From contig NC_069124.1 of assembly GCF_026914265.1 (NCBI RefSeq), positions 12,603,723-12,667,722 of the forward strand: a DNA stretch of 64,000 bases, read 5' to 3'. The notes under the pieces were generated by a model. The model had not been told where the DNA came from. It was given only the letters and a program-made list of their open reading frames with translations, and did no database searches. This DNA comes from Mya arenaria. Its lineage: Eukaryota > Mollusca > Bivalvia > Myida > Myidae. Position numbers and translations under genes: made by a program. Below are positions 11,201 to 20,700 of this stretch, piece after piece (the first letter of the stretch is position 1; the number at the start of each line of letters is the position of its first letter).

Positions 11201-14135
11201 CCAACGGCCTCCTCCTCTGGGCCTGGAATCGGAGTTCATAGATAAGCATTTATATAATCATACATGTATATGATGACGATGATGATAACGACGACTGATA
11301 CCAACGATTCTTAACGAGGATACCAACTGACCAACCATACAAGTCCACCTACCGCATGTGAAATATGGGGTCATGGTTAACCTCTGTCCGCCACTGGTCA
11401 CCGCCGTGGATGTCTGAGAGCCCTCGCACTGTTCCGGAAGTACCGTCGCTTGCAACGTCCCGTCGGAATAAAGAAGCGCCTGAAATAATATATAAATACC
11501 AGTTACAGTTTCAGAAACGAAATGTGATGATTCAAGTACATGTATATGGTATTTGGCTAAAGAAATCCGTGTGGAGACTGGCCACTTTTCAATTTACTCA
11601 TATAAATAGTTGTTCACTGCACTCAAATAGTTCGAATTTACTTGCTCTTAAGCGTTTAAAATTGTCTCTATTTTCCATCGAACATTTGACAAATGTTTTA
11701 ACACAATCTGTACCCTTTTATTTATCAAAAATGAAGCTTGAAAAATAATCAAATCACCCAGCATGCAAAGCGATGAGTGTTGATGCCATCCGGACTGACG
11801 TCCGCGTTGTACGTTAACGTGAAGGTGTCAGTCCCAGAAGAGTCCGTGTAGATGGAGTACATCTGACCACCATCTTGAAATAATTCACAATGCTGTCGTA
11901 AATCGTAATTATCAGAATTCCAAAAAATATAATGCAAATGATGACACCACAGAAAATCAGGAAGTGGGTTGCTTACCACCTACTAGAAACTGTCATATTA
12001 TAAGCGTAATATTTTTTACATAATAGTCAGAAATTTCCACATCTGTCACTGGAGAGACCCGATTCTTACTTGTAAAGCCGAGGTACTGAGTTGGGTCAGA
12101 GTTGCCGAACTCCATGAGTGTCTTGTTGGTACACGTGTCAAGTGTACAGTTCTCCACGGTGACCGCTGACAACAGCACCTCGTATGTTACACTATAGTTT
12201 CCCAACGCAAGGTTCGGCAGTTGCATCGCCGCACTCGCCACAAAACCTGGTTGAAGACGAAGTTGATTACTAGTTTGCAGTTGACTTTATTGTCCTGTCG
12301 GGCGGGGAGCCAATATTTATATTTACATGTAACGCATGATGCTTTAGTAAGTTCCTTTTGCACTCACCACGGGTAAAATTGCGTTTTGTTTAAATAGTCA
12401 TGGCGATTCATGGTTATTCTGTATGCATTAAGAGTATGAACACTGATTTCTTTTATATCTGTCTGCATAAAAAGTGCATTTATTACAAATGGGGACATAT
12501 ATTATGACACCCTCTGCATAGAGAATTTCTGGCTGAATAGAAAGAAAACTACTGAACTTTGTTCGCAACAACATCAATTCAAAATAAAACGTACCATCTT
12601 TGACGAGGATTTGAACGTTCGCGACTGTTTCGTATCCGATCTCCGAGCACGCCCCGTCAGTGTTATTGGTGAACCGCTCCCCGGTAGCATCATCAACAGC
12701 TGGAAATATATAGTTCCATTCTCAGATATACGCAGGGCGCCGATTAGAAAATGAGTAACAATCAAAGAAGAAGAAGAAGAAGAAGAAGAAGAAGAAGAAG
12801 AAGAAGAAGAAGGAGAAGAAGAAGAAGAAGAAGAAGAAGAAGAAGAAGAAGACGAAGAAGAAAAAGAAGAAAAACATAGAAAGTTGTAAAAAGGACATAT
12901 AGTATAAAAACAACAAAGAACATACATAGTTTATATATAATCATACGGTAGCTGTGACACAACAGTTTATCATAAAATATTTGTTTCTAACTTCCAAACA
13001 GACTGGTTATAATGCTTTTATGGACGTATACCTGTGGCGAAGTAGAATATGTAGCTGTCTGTGTTCTCGTCACTGATTGTCCGTATGTCCAGGCACACGG
13101 ACACGTTGATAAACTCTTGGAAAAATTCCTCAAAATTCGTCCTGAAAATACAAATTGCTTAAATTCGTACGGGGCTTCTTTTAAAGCAAAACAGGAGAAA
13201 TAGCGGGTACATTTACAATACTTGTTAACAGTTCTTGGGTTCTTTTTTACCCATTCAACAAGTGAAGACTAGTCGGTACACAACACTTTAGGCCCTATAA
13301 TAAAAGCCATGCACTCACCCTAAAATGTACTGTGTCCCTGAACTCTGCTGACAAGTAAGCGTCGCCACGTTACTTGAGTTGGACAGTGCCGCCTCGAAGT
13401 TGGAGACCTCGGTTGCTCCGCCGCTCGTAGCCACTGTCCACGTGCCGCGCGTACTCGAATGCCACGTGCCGTCACTTAGCGGCAAGGTACATTGGCCGTC
13501 TGGGTTTTGGAAGGTGATTTTTTTAAATTATTTACAGATAAAATGAATTGCCTATAAAATGATGTATAATAGATTGTTATATTAAAAGTATGTATTAATT
13601 TTGTTAAATCTTATTTGGGAGAAAGGCTGCATTTTAAAGTAATGTAATTCATGTCCTTTTGACAAAGTTGCGGAAACCGCACCAGTTGTATTTTTGTCGA
13701 CAAGTAACAAATACCCCTAAACAATCAGAATGAAATAATGTCGAAAACAATGGTTCTTATGAAGGATACCAAGTTTATTTTGAAATAAAGGTGCAGAAAA
13801 CACGATATTTCTACTTTATGAGACGATAGTAGATCACAGTAGGTCAACGATAATGTTTGTCATAAATGTGTATGCATTGCTTTTAAATAAGAGTGTCATT
13901 TTAAAAGAATATGTATAAATTCTAAAGATTTTTTGTAACATGCTATTTTAAATAGTGATAACGGTACAGTAAAGCCTGTCTAGTAAAAAGAAAAAAACTA
14001 CAAACGTTTTCCATATCGGGATTTGTTATTTAATAATGCGACGTGAAACAGAGAAAATATGTGCTTACCTGTTAACACAAAGAAAAGTCCAAAACAACAT
14101 AAAAATAAAACTGCCGAAGACATAATTGTAGCCAT
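1651..14135 (-). CDS. Gene M copy A: single-pass membrane protein with long charged cytoplasmic tail
   Basis: I deduce exons from splice sites and matching phases. From 5' to 3': 14,135-14,069; 13,499-13,319; 13,141-13,032; 12,699-12,595; 12,246-12,070; 11,873-11,758; 11,479-11,353; 11,222-11,064; 10,812-10,721; 10,448-10,313; 10,028-9,915; 9,358-9,251; 8,968-8,942; 8,794-8,750; 8,611-8,564; 8,350-8,265; 7,968-7,656; (three lost); 4,203-4,008; 3,358-3,297; 3,103-3,032; 2,698-2,479; 2,216-1,651. The combined intact exon set of both copies gives about 1,185 residues. Layout: signal peptide, ectodomain of about 320 residues, one membrane helix, tail of about 800 residues. The ectodomain (CTLPLSDGTW then RGTW) recalls the invertebrate DUF7042-7045 type ectodomains, a tentative match. 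Copy A has a lost splice donor and frame-changing single-base differences, so it may be a pseudogene or carry sequence errors. Confidence 0.75.
2479..2698 (-). CDS. M copy A exon 24
   Basis: A 220-bp exon, phase 0 in and phase 1 out. I chose the donor GTAGGT rather than the overlapping GTATAC four bases further, because only the former joins in frame to exon 25. It encodes about 73 residues of tail containing charged segments such as KYLEELYKDKIYFDKY. The copy B counterpart is 39,594-39,813. Confidence 0.75.
3032..3103 (-). CDS. M copy A exon 23 (72 bp)
   Basis: A phase 0-0 micro-exon encoding 24 residues (starts GMSKGKRNIGSDDEF). It is flanked by a proper AG acceptor and a GTCAGT donor on the minus strand. 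The copy B counterpart is 40,147-40,218. Confidence 0.7.
3297..3358 (-). CDS. M copy A exon 22 (62 bp)
   Basis: A phase 1-0 exon encoding about 21 residues (SSWTGNANLIPEEDNAMQ). It needs the single carried base from exon 21; read after exon 20, as copy B would require, it hits a stop at its second codon. The copy B counterpart is 40,406-40,467. Confidence 0.7.
3528..3864. mobile_element. Fold-back MITE, first copy
   Basis: The left arm runs from AAGCTGCTCTCTTACAGAT and the right arm ends with CAGTCTGTGAGAGGGCAGCTT. The arms are imperfect inverted repeats around an AT-rich middle, with no coding capacity. A second member of the same family is at 4,352-4,692. Both lie in the segment that unit B lacks. 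The class of DNA transposon cannot be assigned from the arms. Confidence 0.6.
4008..4203 (-). CDS. M copy A exon 21 (absent from copy B)
   Basis: A 196-bp exon, phase 0 in and phase 1 out, with an AG acceptor at the right and a GTGAGT donor at the left. It encodes about 65 residues (begins IFFKGPTGGLKADAVY). It is needed to join exon 20 to exon 22 in frame. Unit B lacks the surrounding 1.5 kb. Two fold-back elements flank it. Confidence 0.75.
4352..4692. mobile_element. Fold-back MITE, second copy
   Basis: Left arm AAAGCTGCACTCTCACAG, right arm CAATCTGTGAGAGTGAAGCTTT, with arms of roughly 120 bp that pair across an AT-rich centre. It is clearly the same family as 3,528-3,864. The open frames across it on both strands are not genes. 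Ends are approximate. Confidence 0.65.
4914..6166. repeat. 50-bp minisatellite, first part (unit A)
   Basis: The array has a period of 50 bp and about 25 units, each containing TCAAATACATCACACTTATA followed by GGCATATGTCAGT. Two variant classes occur: outer units with CAGTGCGTCTGC and a central, more uniform block with CAGTATGTTTACTGATGTACC. It lies in an intron of M. Apparent reading frames (ISNTSHL-type repeats) exist only because of the repeat and are not coding. Confidence 0.95.
6167..7020. mobile_element. Non-autonomous hAT-type element in the minisatellite (unit A)
   Basis: An 854-bp AT-rich insertion without coding capacity. In unit B it is bounded by a perfect 8-bp target duplication GTCAGTGC; in unit A the left copy has drifted to GTCAGTAT. 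The outer right end reads TAGTGATGGAACG on the other strand, a common hAT terminus, and the left end starts TACTG. Both ends carry many ATCGAT/CGATAATCG motifs. The 8-bp duplication and end sequence support hAT; no transposase is present. Confidence 0.75.
6645..6697 (-). promoter_or_regulatory. tRNA-like pol III A/B box pair inside the hAT-type element
   Basis: On the minus strand, TGGTGTAGTGG (6,687-6,697) fits the A box TRGYNNANNNG exactly. GCTCGATGC (6,645-6,653) fits the B box GWTCRANNC with one mismatch, at about tRNA spacing. A full cloverleaf was not established, so this is either a tRNA-derived SINE fragment or a captured tRNA relic. The same block is present in unit B near 42,280-42,335. 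Confidence 0.5.
7021..7473. repeat. 50-bp minisatellite, second part (unit A)
   Basis: This continues the array beyond the hAT-type insertion with about nine units. It ends abruptly inside a remnant of M exon 18, where unit B instead has about 200 bp more array, then 1.6 kb of unique sequence with three exons. Confidence 0.9.
7471..7498 (-). pseudogene. Remnant of M copy A exon 18
   Basis: Only the acceptor and first two dozen bases of the exon intact in copy B at 45,205-45,411 remain; the rest is replaced by minisatellite. The junction shares the bases GTCT in both parents (GCGTCT and GAGTCT in unit B), which suggests a deletion by short homology. There is also a 3-bp difference next to the acceptor. 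Confidence 0.75.
7656..7968 (-). CDS. M copy A exon 17, Arg/Lys-rich tail (frame disturbed)
   Basis: This is the counterpart of the intact 315-bp exon 45,571-45,885. It encodes a highly basic stretch (DRRRQKKAMRKRAKGRRQQ) followed by an acidic segment. Copy A is 313 bp and differs in a short run near 7,785-7,800 plus one base near 7,673, so the frame is lost in its second half. The donor GTAAGC is kept. Because exons 17 and 21 are both phase 0 at the join, loss of exons 18-20 by itself would leave copy A in frame. Confidence 0.7.
8265..8350 (-). CDS. M copy A exon 16 (one base short)
   Basis: Counterpart of the 87-bp phase 0-0 exon 46,183-46,269, which encodes a Gly-rich start and a basic end (GRKKRRK). 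Copy A has 86 bp, with one C/G missing near 8,291, and therefore shifts frame. Either a real lesion or a sequencing error. Confidence 0.65.
8564..8968 (-). CDS. M copy A micro-exons 13-15
   Basis: Three small phase 0-0 exons: 8,942-8,968 (27 bp, KDPEEMVDK), 8,750-8,794 (45 bp, VIKHPKEPESSDEYE) and 8,564-8,611 (48 bp, TDDSEKEERAKQLMEK). All have canonical splice sites and match copy B exons at 46,861-46,887, 46,669-46,713 and 46,483-46,530. They extend the highly charged cytoplasmic tail. Symmetric phase means each could be skipped without breaking the frame. Confidence 0.7.
9251..9358 (-). CDS. M copy A exon 12, charged coiled-coil segment
   Basis: A 108-bp phase 0-0 exon encoding 36 residues dominated by Lys, Arg and Glu (for example KKERERKEREREERRKKEKQ). 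It reads as a single charged alpha-helix or coiled coil in the cytoplasmic tail. Identical in copy B at 47,173-47,280. Confidence 0.75.
9915..10448 (-). CDS. M copy A exons 10 and 11
   Basis: Exon 10 (10,448-10,313; 136 bp, phase 2 to 0) encodes a Lys/Glu-rich stretch (AYKPSKREKPDRERTFDL). Exon 11 (10,028-9,915; 114 bp, phase 0-0) encodes a segment ending in Pro-rich KKPIPPTTPRPDKDDE, a possible SH3-type ligand by composition only. Both are conserved in unit B (48,238-48,373 and 47,840-47,953). Confidence 0.7.
10721..10812 (-). pseudogene. M copy A exon 9 with lost splice donor
   Basis: In copy B this exon (48,646-48,739) ends CCCAGC followed by the donor GTAAGA. In copy A the same place reads CCCACGAAGA, so the GT is gone, and one G of a GGG run is missing just before it. 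Without a donor the exon cannot be spliced normally. Three nearby single-base differences in 25 bp could also be base-calling errors. Confidence 0.7.
11064..11222 (-). CDS. M copy A exon 8, transmembrane helix
   Basis: A 159-bp phase 1-1 exon. After an acidic lead (GPEEEAVGG) comes a hydrophobic stretch of about 25 residues (WVIALIVLGILALILIVAII and onward) and then Cys-Met-Cys-Lys, giving a type I single-pass topology with the tail inside. In copy B the second Cys is Arg (CMRK). Exon 48,991-49,149 is the counterpart. Confidence 0.85.
11353..13499 (-). CDS. M copy A exons 2-7, ectodomain
   Basis: Exons 13,499-13,319; 13,141-13,032; 12,699-12,595; 12,246-12,070; 11,873-11,758 and 11,479-11,353 join in frame (phases 1-2, 2-1, 1-1, 1-1, 1-0, 0-1). 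They encode about 270 residues with around ten cysteines and several Asn-X-Ser/Thr sites. The start, CTLPLSDGTWHSSTRGTW, and spaced Cys residues resemble the invertebrate DUF7042-7045 module group, which I offer as a lead only. No sushi, Ig or EGF pattern is present. Exon 3 is 9 bp longer than in copy B (50,962-51,062), an in-frame change. Confidence 0.7.
12766..12875. repeat. GAA trinucleotide repeat in M intron 3
   Basis: About 35 near-perfect GAA triplets with a few GGA/GAC variants lie close to the acceptor side of exon 4. A longer, differently interrupted version is at 50,691-50,805. The poly-Ser, poly-Phe and poly-Leu open frames here are repeat artefacts. Confidence 0.95.
13626..13905. 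mobile_element. MITE-like repeat in M intron 1
   Basis: The segment with CAATGGTTCTTAT, GATACCAAGTTTA and GTGCAGAAAACACG recurs, diverged, at 44,508-44,870, and its right end carries AATAAGAGTGTC. The 44.5 kb member has recognisable inverted ends (GCACTCTTA and TAAGAGTGC). It is a non-coding element of unknown superfamily and is also present at the matching place in unit B (about 51,546-51,826). Confidence 0.5.
14069..14135 (-). CDS. M copy A exon 1, signal peptide
   Basis: ATG at 14,135 starts MATIMSSAVLFLCCFGLF, a typical signal sequence, and the exon ends in phase 1 at a GTAAGC donor. The upstream sequence has no obvious competing in-frame ATG. Untranslated sequence before the ATG is not defined. 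Copy B (52,000-52,066) is identical. Confidence 0.8.
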
Positions 14136-15801
14136 TCTGGAACTTGAAGATTACTTAAGTATGCTTATTTTTTTCTCATTTTGTCTTTAAACATTATTAC
14201 TTATACCGTCAGCCATTTTGTTTCTAAGTTAATTAAGATCTTTGTTTTAACAACGATCAAATATCTGTTGAGATTTTGGGTCATTGTTTGTGGAGTTTCT
14301 CCCCTATTGTTCTAAACACAAAGGCACCGTCACGCACATACGCACGGACTCTCTCAATCTGAAACCTAAACCCTACCACATTAATTGATTTAAAGACACT
14401 GCGATTATAATGAACCAAAACGGGAAAATGGTTAAATAGCTAAGCAGTTGATATATTGTTTGTATTTTCAGCAGAATGATTTAACATGAAGCTCTTAATT
14501 TAGCCTTGCTCTTTGATAAGGCCTAGAAAAAAAAATCGTTTGGTTAGGGTAACATCCTTTTCAAAAATAGGTAGGGTAGGTAGGCATTTTTTTAATATTT
14601 TTTTAAATTATTATTTGGTTTATATAAGAACGTCATTTTTTATCCTAGCGGAATAGTGTTAAAGATATCTTCTGTACAAGCATTTAAGGTTTTAAACTAC
14701 ATATTGAAAAAGAATTCAATAATATTTTTTTTTTTAGTTTTTTCATTTTTTTTTCAAAGTGACTATAACAACGGTAGGGTAGGCGCCTATTCCGTAGGTA
14801 GGGTCGGGTTACCCGAACCAAATGTATTTATTTTATTAGGCCTAGTGTTGCCGATTGTTTTGTACTGCGTTAAAGTTAACAACGTTGTAAACGTAATAGT
14901 TGTTTGCTTTTAAATCTTTACTGCTATAAAGAGTTAGTGGACACAGTTGTGATCTGCTGTATTTTACAGGATTTGAGACAAATGTTTAGTTGTAATTAAA
15001 TATTATCCAACTATGGTAGCTCGTCATCAAATATTTCATCTTTGAAAGTGAACAGCTGATGTCATTAATCACGTTATCAACACCCACCAAGTTCTGAACA
15101 ATCAGCCCAATATCTCGAAGGTGATAGAAGCCTGGATGCATGCAGTCATAACTATTTTAATTACAAATACATGTTAACTAAAGCACAAGCATTGAATTAC
15201 GCAACATTTGTGCGCACCGAACACAAATTGCAATACATATACACAGTTTATGCACCAGTCAATTGTAACCATGCCCCCATGGGGAAAAGCGGCGACTTTT
15301 CGTTTGACTGTCGGTTCAGCAAGTCACGGGTAAAATCCCCGACAAATGCCCCCGCACCCCGGGATACCTAGGCAAGGCCCATTTCCCTCTATTTTAGGCG
15401 CGAAAACAAAAGCACCGCATCCACTATGCACTGCGGGGCTACCTGGAAATTCTGCATATTTACATATTTTACATATTTGCAGAATTCTAATCTGTTGCAT
15501 GAACTTGTGTTTGTGTTACTATATATACCATACGTATAGATATTAAGATAAAATACTTCTTTCAATATAGATTGCCTCAAAGTTATTTTATATGGATTTA
15601 AAAACAGTTTCAGCAATATTTCATATTTTTGTCCGACTTCCCGGAAAGATATTTATGTACACGTGCTATGTTTAATTGCGAGTAAATGGCCAATGAATTC
15701 TCTACTGTATGTTTCATTACGTAAATGCCAACTAACATTAGGTTAAATAATGTTTTTGTTGGAACTTGCTCTAGCATACCGTTTTACCTTGTAATGTTTA
15801 G
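14136..15801. other. Head-to-head spacer between M and S copy A
   Basis: About 1.67 kb between the M start codon and the first sushi exon I can see. It should hold the M promoter and any S promoter and signal-peptide exon, but I recognise neither a TATA box nor a convincing S leader; a short Met-Phe-Leu-Leu frame near 15,750 stops before the exon. It contains one MITE-like element (14,518-14,846). Unit B has lost most of this spacer. Confidence 0.6.
14518..14846. mobile_element. MITE-like element with inverted ends
   Basis: The left end (GGCCTAG, then TTTGGTTAGGGTAAC) and the right end, read on the other strand (GGCCTAA, then TTTGGTTCGGGTAAC), are inverted repeats of about 35 bp. They enclose poly-T-rich, non-coding sequence with several GGTAGGGTAGG motifs. 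No target duplication could be fixed. Absent from unit B. Confidence 0.5.
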
Positions 15802-17722
15802 ATCTGTGCCCAAGTCTGTTGGAACTAGACGCAGGTTTTGTTGCGTACAACTCCGACGGTGTGGTTACCCGTGCAACATTCAGCTGCGTTGATGGATATC
15901 ACTTGAACACGAATGAAATTATTGAATGTGCATCGGGAGTATGGCAAGACCAAGCACCTACTTGTGGTAGGATACTTTGTGAAGTCACGATTCGTTCAAT
16001 AAAAGTCAACTATTTACCTCAAGTGTCATTTTTTTTGTAGTAACTTAAGATATTTATTTCACTATCACCTCAAGTGTCATTTTTTGTAGTAACTTAAGAT
16101 ATTTATTTCGCTATCTTTGTTTTGTTTTACATTATACACAAATAATACTTCTATCATCAGTATGTGAAGCACAGTCAATACCAGAGCACGGCAATATGAC
16201 ACTATCGGAAGACCTGATGGTGGCAACATTTACTTGTGACTTGGGTTACATTCTCGTTGGAAGTTCCAATTCTGTTTGTCAGTCAGACGGCACTGGTTGG
16301 AATAATGTTCCGCCAAGTTGTAGTAAGTTCTTACCCTTAAAAACCTGTGCACTAAACGTTTCCTAAAAATGATATTTAAATGTCAATATTTTTGCCGGTA
16401 AGATTTCGTTTCATGATCCATTTACGTATTAATTTGTTTATAAACACTTAAGTGTTCATCATGTTATATCATCATGTTTTACATACATTAAAACTTAAAA
16501 ATTTGCAGAGCTTTGTGCTGATATACCAGCTATAGAATCGGGTTCAGGACTTCTTTCAACTGACGGGTTACAAACAACAGTTACATTTCAATTTCTCTTA
16601 GTGGCGCTAATACAGCACAATGTGGGATAGACGGAACGTGGTCTATCGAAGCACCGAGTTGTGGTAAGTGAGGTTTGCTATAGGTTTCTGATTTTAAATT
16701 TGACTGATATAACCATAAAATAACTGTTTTTACTTGCGCAAAAGTTTATTTAAGGAATGAATAAATAACTGTTTGTCAAAATTTCATTTGTGTTTAAAAT
16801 ACCCACCGAACGTTAATGGTATACCGTCAATTTTTCTTTTGGTAAATACAATACAATACAATACAATACGTTTATTTCGGCTTTATAGCAGTGAAAAATA
16901 ACATATGAAAAGTGGTGAACAGAACTTAACAAAGGAATGCTATGTATAAATAAACATATGCATGAGGTGTTGTTACATACATGTATATTATTCCAATATA
17001 ACAGTACAAAAAGTCAGATGAAGGTATAATTTCGGGTTCAATATTTAACTTAATATATTAAGTTCCAACTTAGTAAATTGCAAAGACGTCATAGTGCGAG
17101 AGGGGAAAAGTTAATAATGTTGCCTTGGTAATAGTTCCAAGCCATTTTTATAGCTTTCATGTAAAACAGCAACAAATAACAGTTTTATATTTGTTTAACG
17201 AATCAGGTAGTAATTTAGTTTGAAGAACTATGTGATAATCGATGTATTGTTTTAGTAACATGTCCAACGCTAAATGCTCCCGATAGCGGCAGTTTTGTCT
17301 TGGTTACTGATGGTATGGTGACGAGGACAGAATATTCGTGTGTTGATGGTTACTACCTGGACGGGAACAGTTCACGTGAATGCCTGTTGTCAGGATCTTG
17401 GACGGGAGTTCAGCCCAAATGCCGTTAGTATTACATACATTGTTATCCTGTTGTTTGTTCTAAGAATGGCTCATCTCATCCATTACATAAAATATATTTG
17501 ATGAACTTCAGTGGTAAGCGTCAATTTTAACATCGTAAGCTTTTCATACAGGCTGCATTTTACCGTCGAACCCAGTAAACGGTGCAGTCGAATATGGCAA
17601 CAGCAGCGATAACCTTGACACTGCTGTGCATAGCTGTTCGGAAGGTTTCTCATTGTACGGAGATGGATTACGGTATTGCCAATCAGACGGATCAGGATGG
17701 AACGGAACTGCACCTACCTGCG
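15802..17722 (+). CDS. S copy A sushi exons 1-5 (N-terminal, before the octet repeats)
   Basis: Exons: 15,802-15,966; 16,161-16,322; 16,509-16,663; 17,256-17,423; 17,552-17,722. All but the third keep four Cys and read through. Examples: exon 2 ends WNNVPPSC, exon 4 ends WTGVQPKC. They do not follow the eight-domain order of later exons as clearly. Exons 4 and 5 have near-identical partners in unit B (52,813-52,980; 62,859-63,029); exons 1-3 have none, because unit B lacks that DNA. Confidence 0.85.
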
Positions 17723-20700
17723 GTATTGTAAAACACCAACTGACCGTAAAACATTAAGAAAACAGAAGTACATGTTTATAACAACCTACATTTCCTTAAC
17801 ATTCAGTTTTGACCCCATAAATTTAGAAACAAGAGGTATGTTGAGGTTATTCTAAGAAAATTCAATCATTTTGATAATAAGCACCGTTAATATGCTAAGC
17901 AACCCATGTTGCATGAAAACGGAAGACAGCCAAGTTATGGTCGAACAAAAAAAATATTAAATTTCTGAGATATTAATGAAACTTTTCTCTCTCTGAGTGC
18001 AGGAATTGTACTGAATTTAAAGTATACCAATTTATAAGTGTGCATCGGTCAGATTTAAAGAAAACATCAATCTGAAAAAGTATTTAAAGTCTTAACTATA
18101 GAGAGGGCATCCTGAACCACACCCTGGTTCGTTCTTGACATTGAGTTATTACGTACCTAATGGCTCTTGCCATGCGCAACTAAACAGGGTTTTATGTCTG
18201 AGATTTCGACTACTGTGTTTGTCTCTCTAGCTCTAATTGTATTTAATATATTTCTTCAGTCACATGTTCAACTATTGCCATCGTATCTGGCGGAAGCGTA
18301 AGCTTAGAAACTGACGGCGAAACCACCTCGGCTACTTTTACATGCGGGGAAGGGTACACGCTAACGGGTGAAGCAGACATCATCTGCAGAAATGACGGAT
18401 CTTGGGACTTTCAGGCCCTGAATGCGGTAAGTAATTAAAATGGAACTAACATAAACATAAATGATTTAATCAAAATTACCATCGTCGGTGAGTACATACC
18501 TGTGGCCCTATAAATGTTGAACTACAATTACTTTTATCATAGGAAAATGCATCACCGACTTTTATCTATTTATGATATGGCTTGTTGTTAAGACCTTTGT
18601 TTTAACACCCTGTTCATATGAGGAAGACTCTTCCGAAATAAATGCACGAAGCTTCGCTAAAACCTAAAATAGGATTCGAAAAGAAAATGTATCTAGTTTA
18701 ACACGTGATTACCATTTGCGCTTTGTTTTACAGCACCATGTTTCGCTCTGGCTCAACCTACTGGAGGTATTCTACAATATACGACAGACGGCGCAGTCAC
18801 AAATGCCGGAATTACCTGTAACAACGGTTACACCCTTCTTGGAGCACAGAATCTTACCTGCCGTGCAGATGGTTCATGGAATTTTCAGCCGGGGACATGT
18901 GGTCAGTTAGTTATGATAATTGTCTCTACTGAAAACTTAATTGTTTTATTATTTTTTTACTTCAAAATGAAACCTTAAATGAATTTGTCATTTCAACAGT
19001 TAACATGAACGCTCTTAAAATAGCTTAATGTTTATTCTGCAACAATTCACAATTGCAGTGAAATGTCCTGACCTTGAGGACATTAGCAGTGGCGTTTTAT
19101 CAATGTCAACGGACGGATCTGTTTCCGTAGCAGATTACGTTTGTGCATCTGGATACGATTTGGATGGACTCAGTGAAATAGTTTGCCTTACCGACGGTTC
19201 CTGGTCGGACCAACCCCCTGTTTGCAGTAAGTAAACTGACCAGTAGTTTTATATGATTCGTTTGCCATAAAACACTGCTGTACAATTTCAGACGTCATGC
19301 ACATGTAGGAAATCTTTCACCATTGAACACATATAAGTCATGTTGAAAGAACTCAAATGCATGATTGCTAACCAATACATACACTTTATTATGCGCTCTT
19401 TGATTTTTAGGCATGTTTTTGCTAAGGCGAAATTGCGCAATCTATTAATTTAAAAGTAATATAACGGGAAGACATTTATATTTCCAATACAAAAACCCAA
19501 AAGTATGCTCCATCATTATCACTATAAACCAATACAAACATTCACAATGTCAGAAATCCAGTGCCACTTTTCCACGACAGTCCTCAACAAAGTTGTGCCA
19601 CACGACCTTATGCTATTTACATATGACAACTCACTGCACCAGGTTCTGTATTTGTGAAAAATTCGTGCCTGTCAGTCACTATCACATTTTTTTTCTGATC
19701 GGTACTCAGTCATGCGTGATAACATGTCGACTTGTTCCTAACAAATACACTGCACAATCTTTCCACACTAGATGAGCTACCCATGTCTATCATTACAATA
19801 TGTATGATTCACATATTCAGAAACTTGGACGTTGAGGGTCACCAGCTTACAAGAAATGCATTCCATATAACCATCGGGTTATACCCATTCAGCGAGCACA
19901 TTTTCCTAACACCACTTAACCGACTTTAAATATAATTTCAGAATGTGAATCTCCGCCCCAAATATTACACGGCACTTATACAATCTCCAGCGACGGACAG
20001 ACTGTCACCTACAGTTGTGAAAGTGGCAGCGCTTTGGTCGGCAACACCTCCCAGATGTGTGACACCGCGGGAGCAGGCTGGCTTGGCACTCAACCGGAGT
20101 GTTGTAAGTTTCGAGAACGTGTGAAAAAGTTATGTTTATCGAGCATTTATTTCAAGTAATCATTGGATAAAATGAAATTTACAATGCTTATTTTGCAGTC
20201 GTCTGTGATTCACTGACAAACCTTGCAAATGGTTTTATAAATCTCACTACGGACGGTCGAACAACGTCGGTTGTATTTACATGTGAAGTTGGGAACACTT
20301 TAGCAGGAGCTTCTGTTGCTTCGTGTCAATCCGATGGCACATGGGATATACAGCAACCATCGTGTGGTAAGTATAATACACATGATTGTTTGGAATATAT
20401 AATCTGAATATATGTGGTGTTATCTGTTCTCACCGAATGTATGCAATTTTGTCAGTAATCCTTTTAGGATCTCTAAAAACAGTAGCGTTCTTACGTTTAA
20501 GTTTTAAGACTAACTGCGCATGCGCGCAGGGAGTCTTAAGACCGCAGACTCCAAAGAACAACTTCTATTCATGTCGTTTTAACCATTTTTTTTGTCTCAA
20601 TGCTCTCTATGTTTAGCAGAATGACGACGATATCATAAAATTAGTTGTATTGCGGTCCGAGTACGAGTTCTTGCTTGTTCGGCTATTTCCACGCTGTATT

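Noticed and set aside
12574-12962. Poly-Ser, poly-Phe and poly-Leu frames
   Set aside because: Produced by the GAA trinucleotide repeat read in three frames; the real exon here is only 12,595-12,699.
14656-14913. 85-residue frame with a hydrophobic run as an S leader
   Set aside because: It lies mostly inside a MITE-like element with poly-T, and its hydrophobicity comes from that tract.
15750-15795. Possible S signal peptide starting Met-Phe-Leu-Leu
   Set aside because: Ends in a stop before exon 1 and has no GT donor in the right phase.
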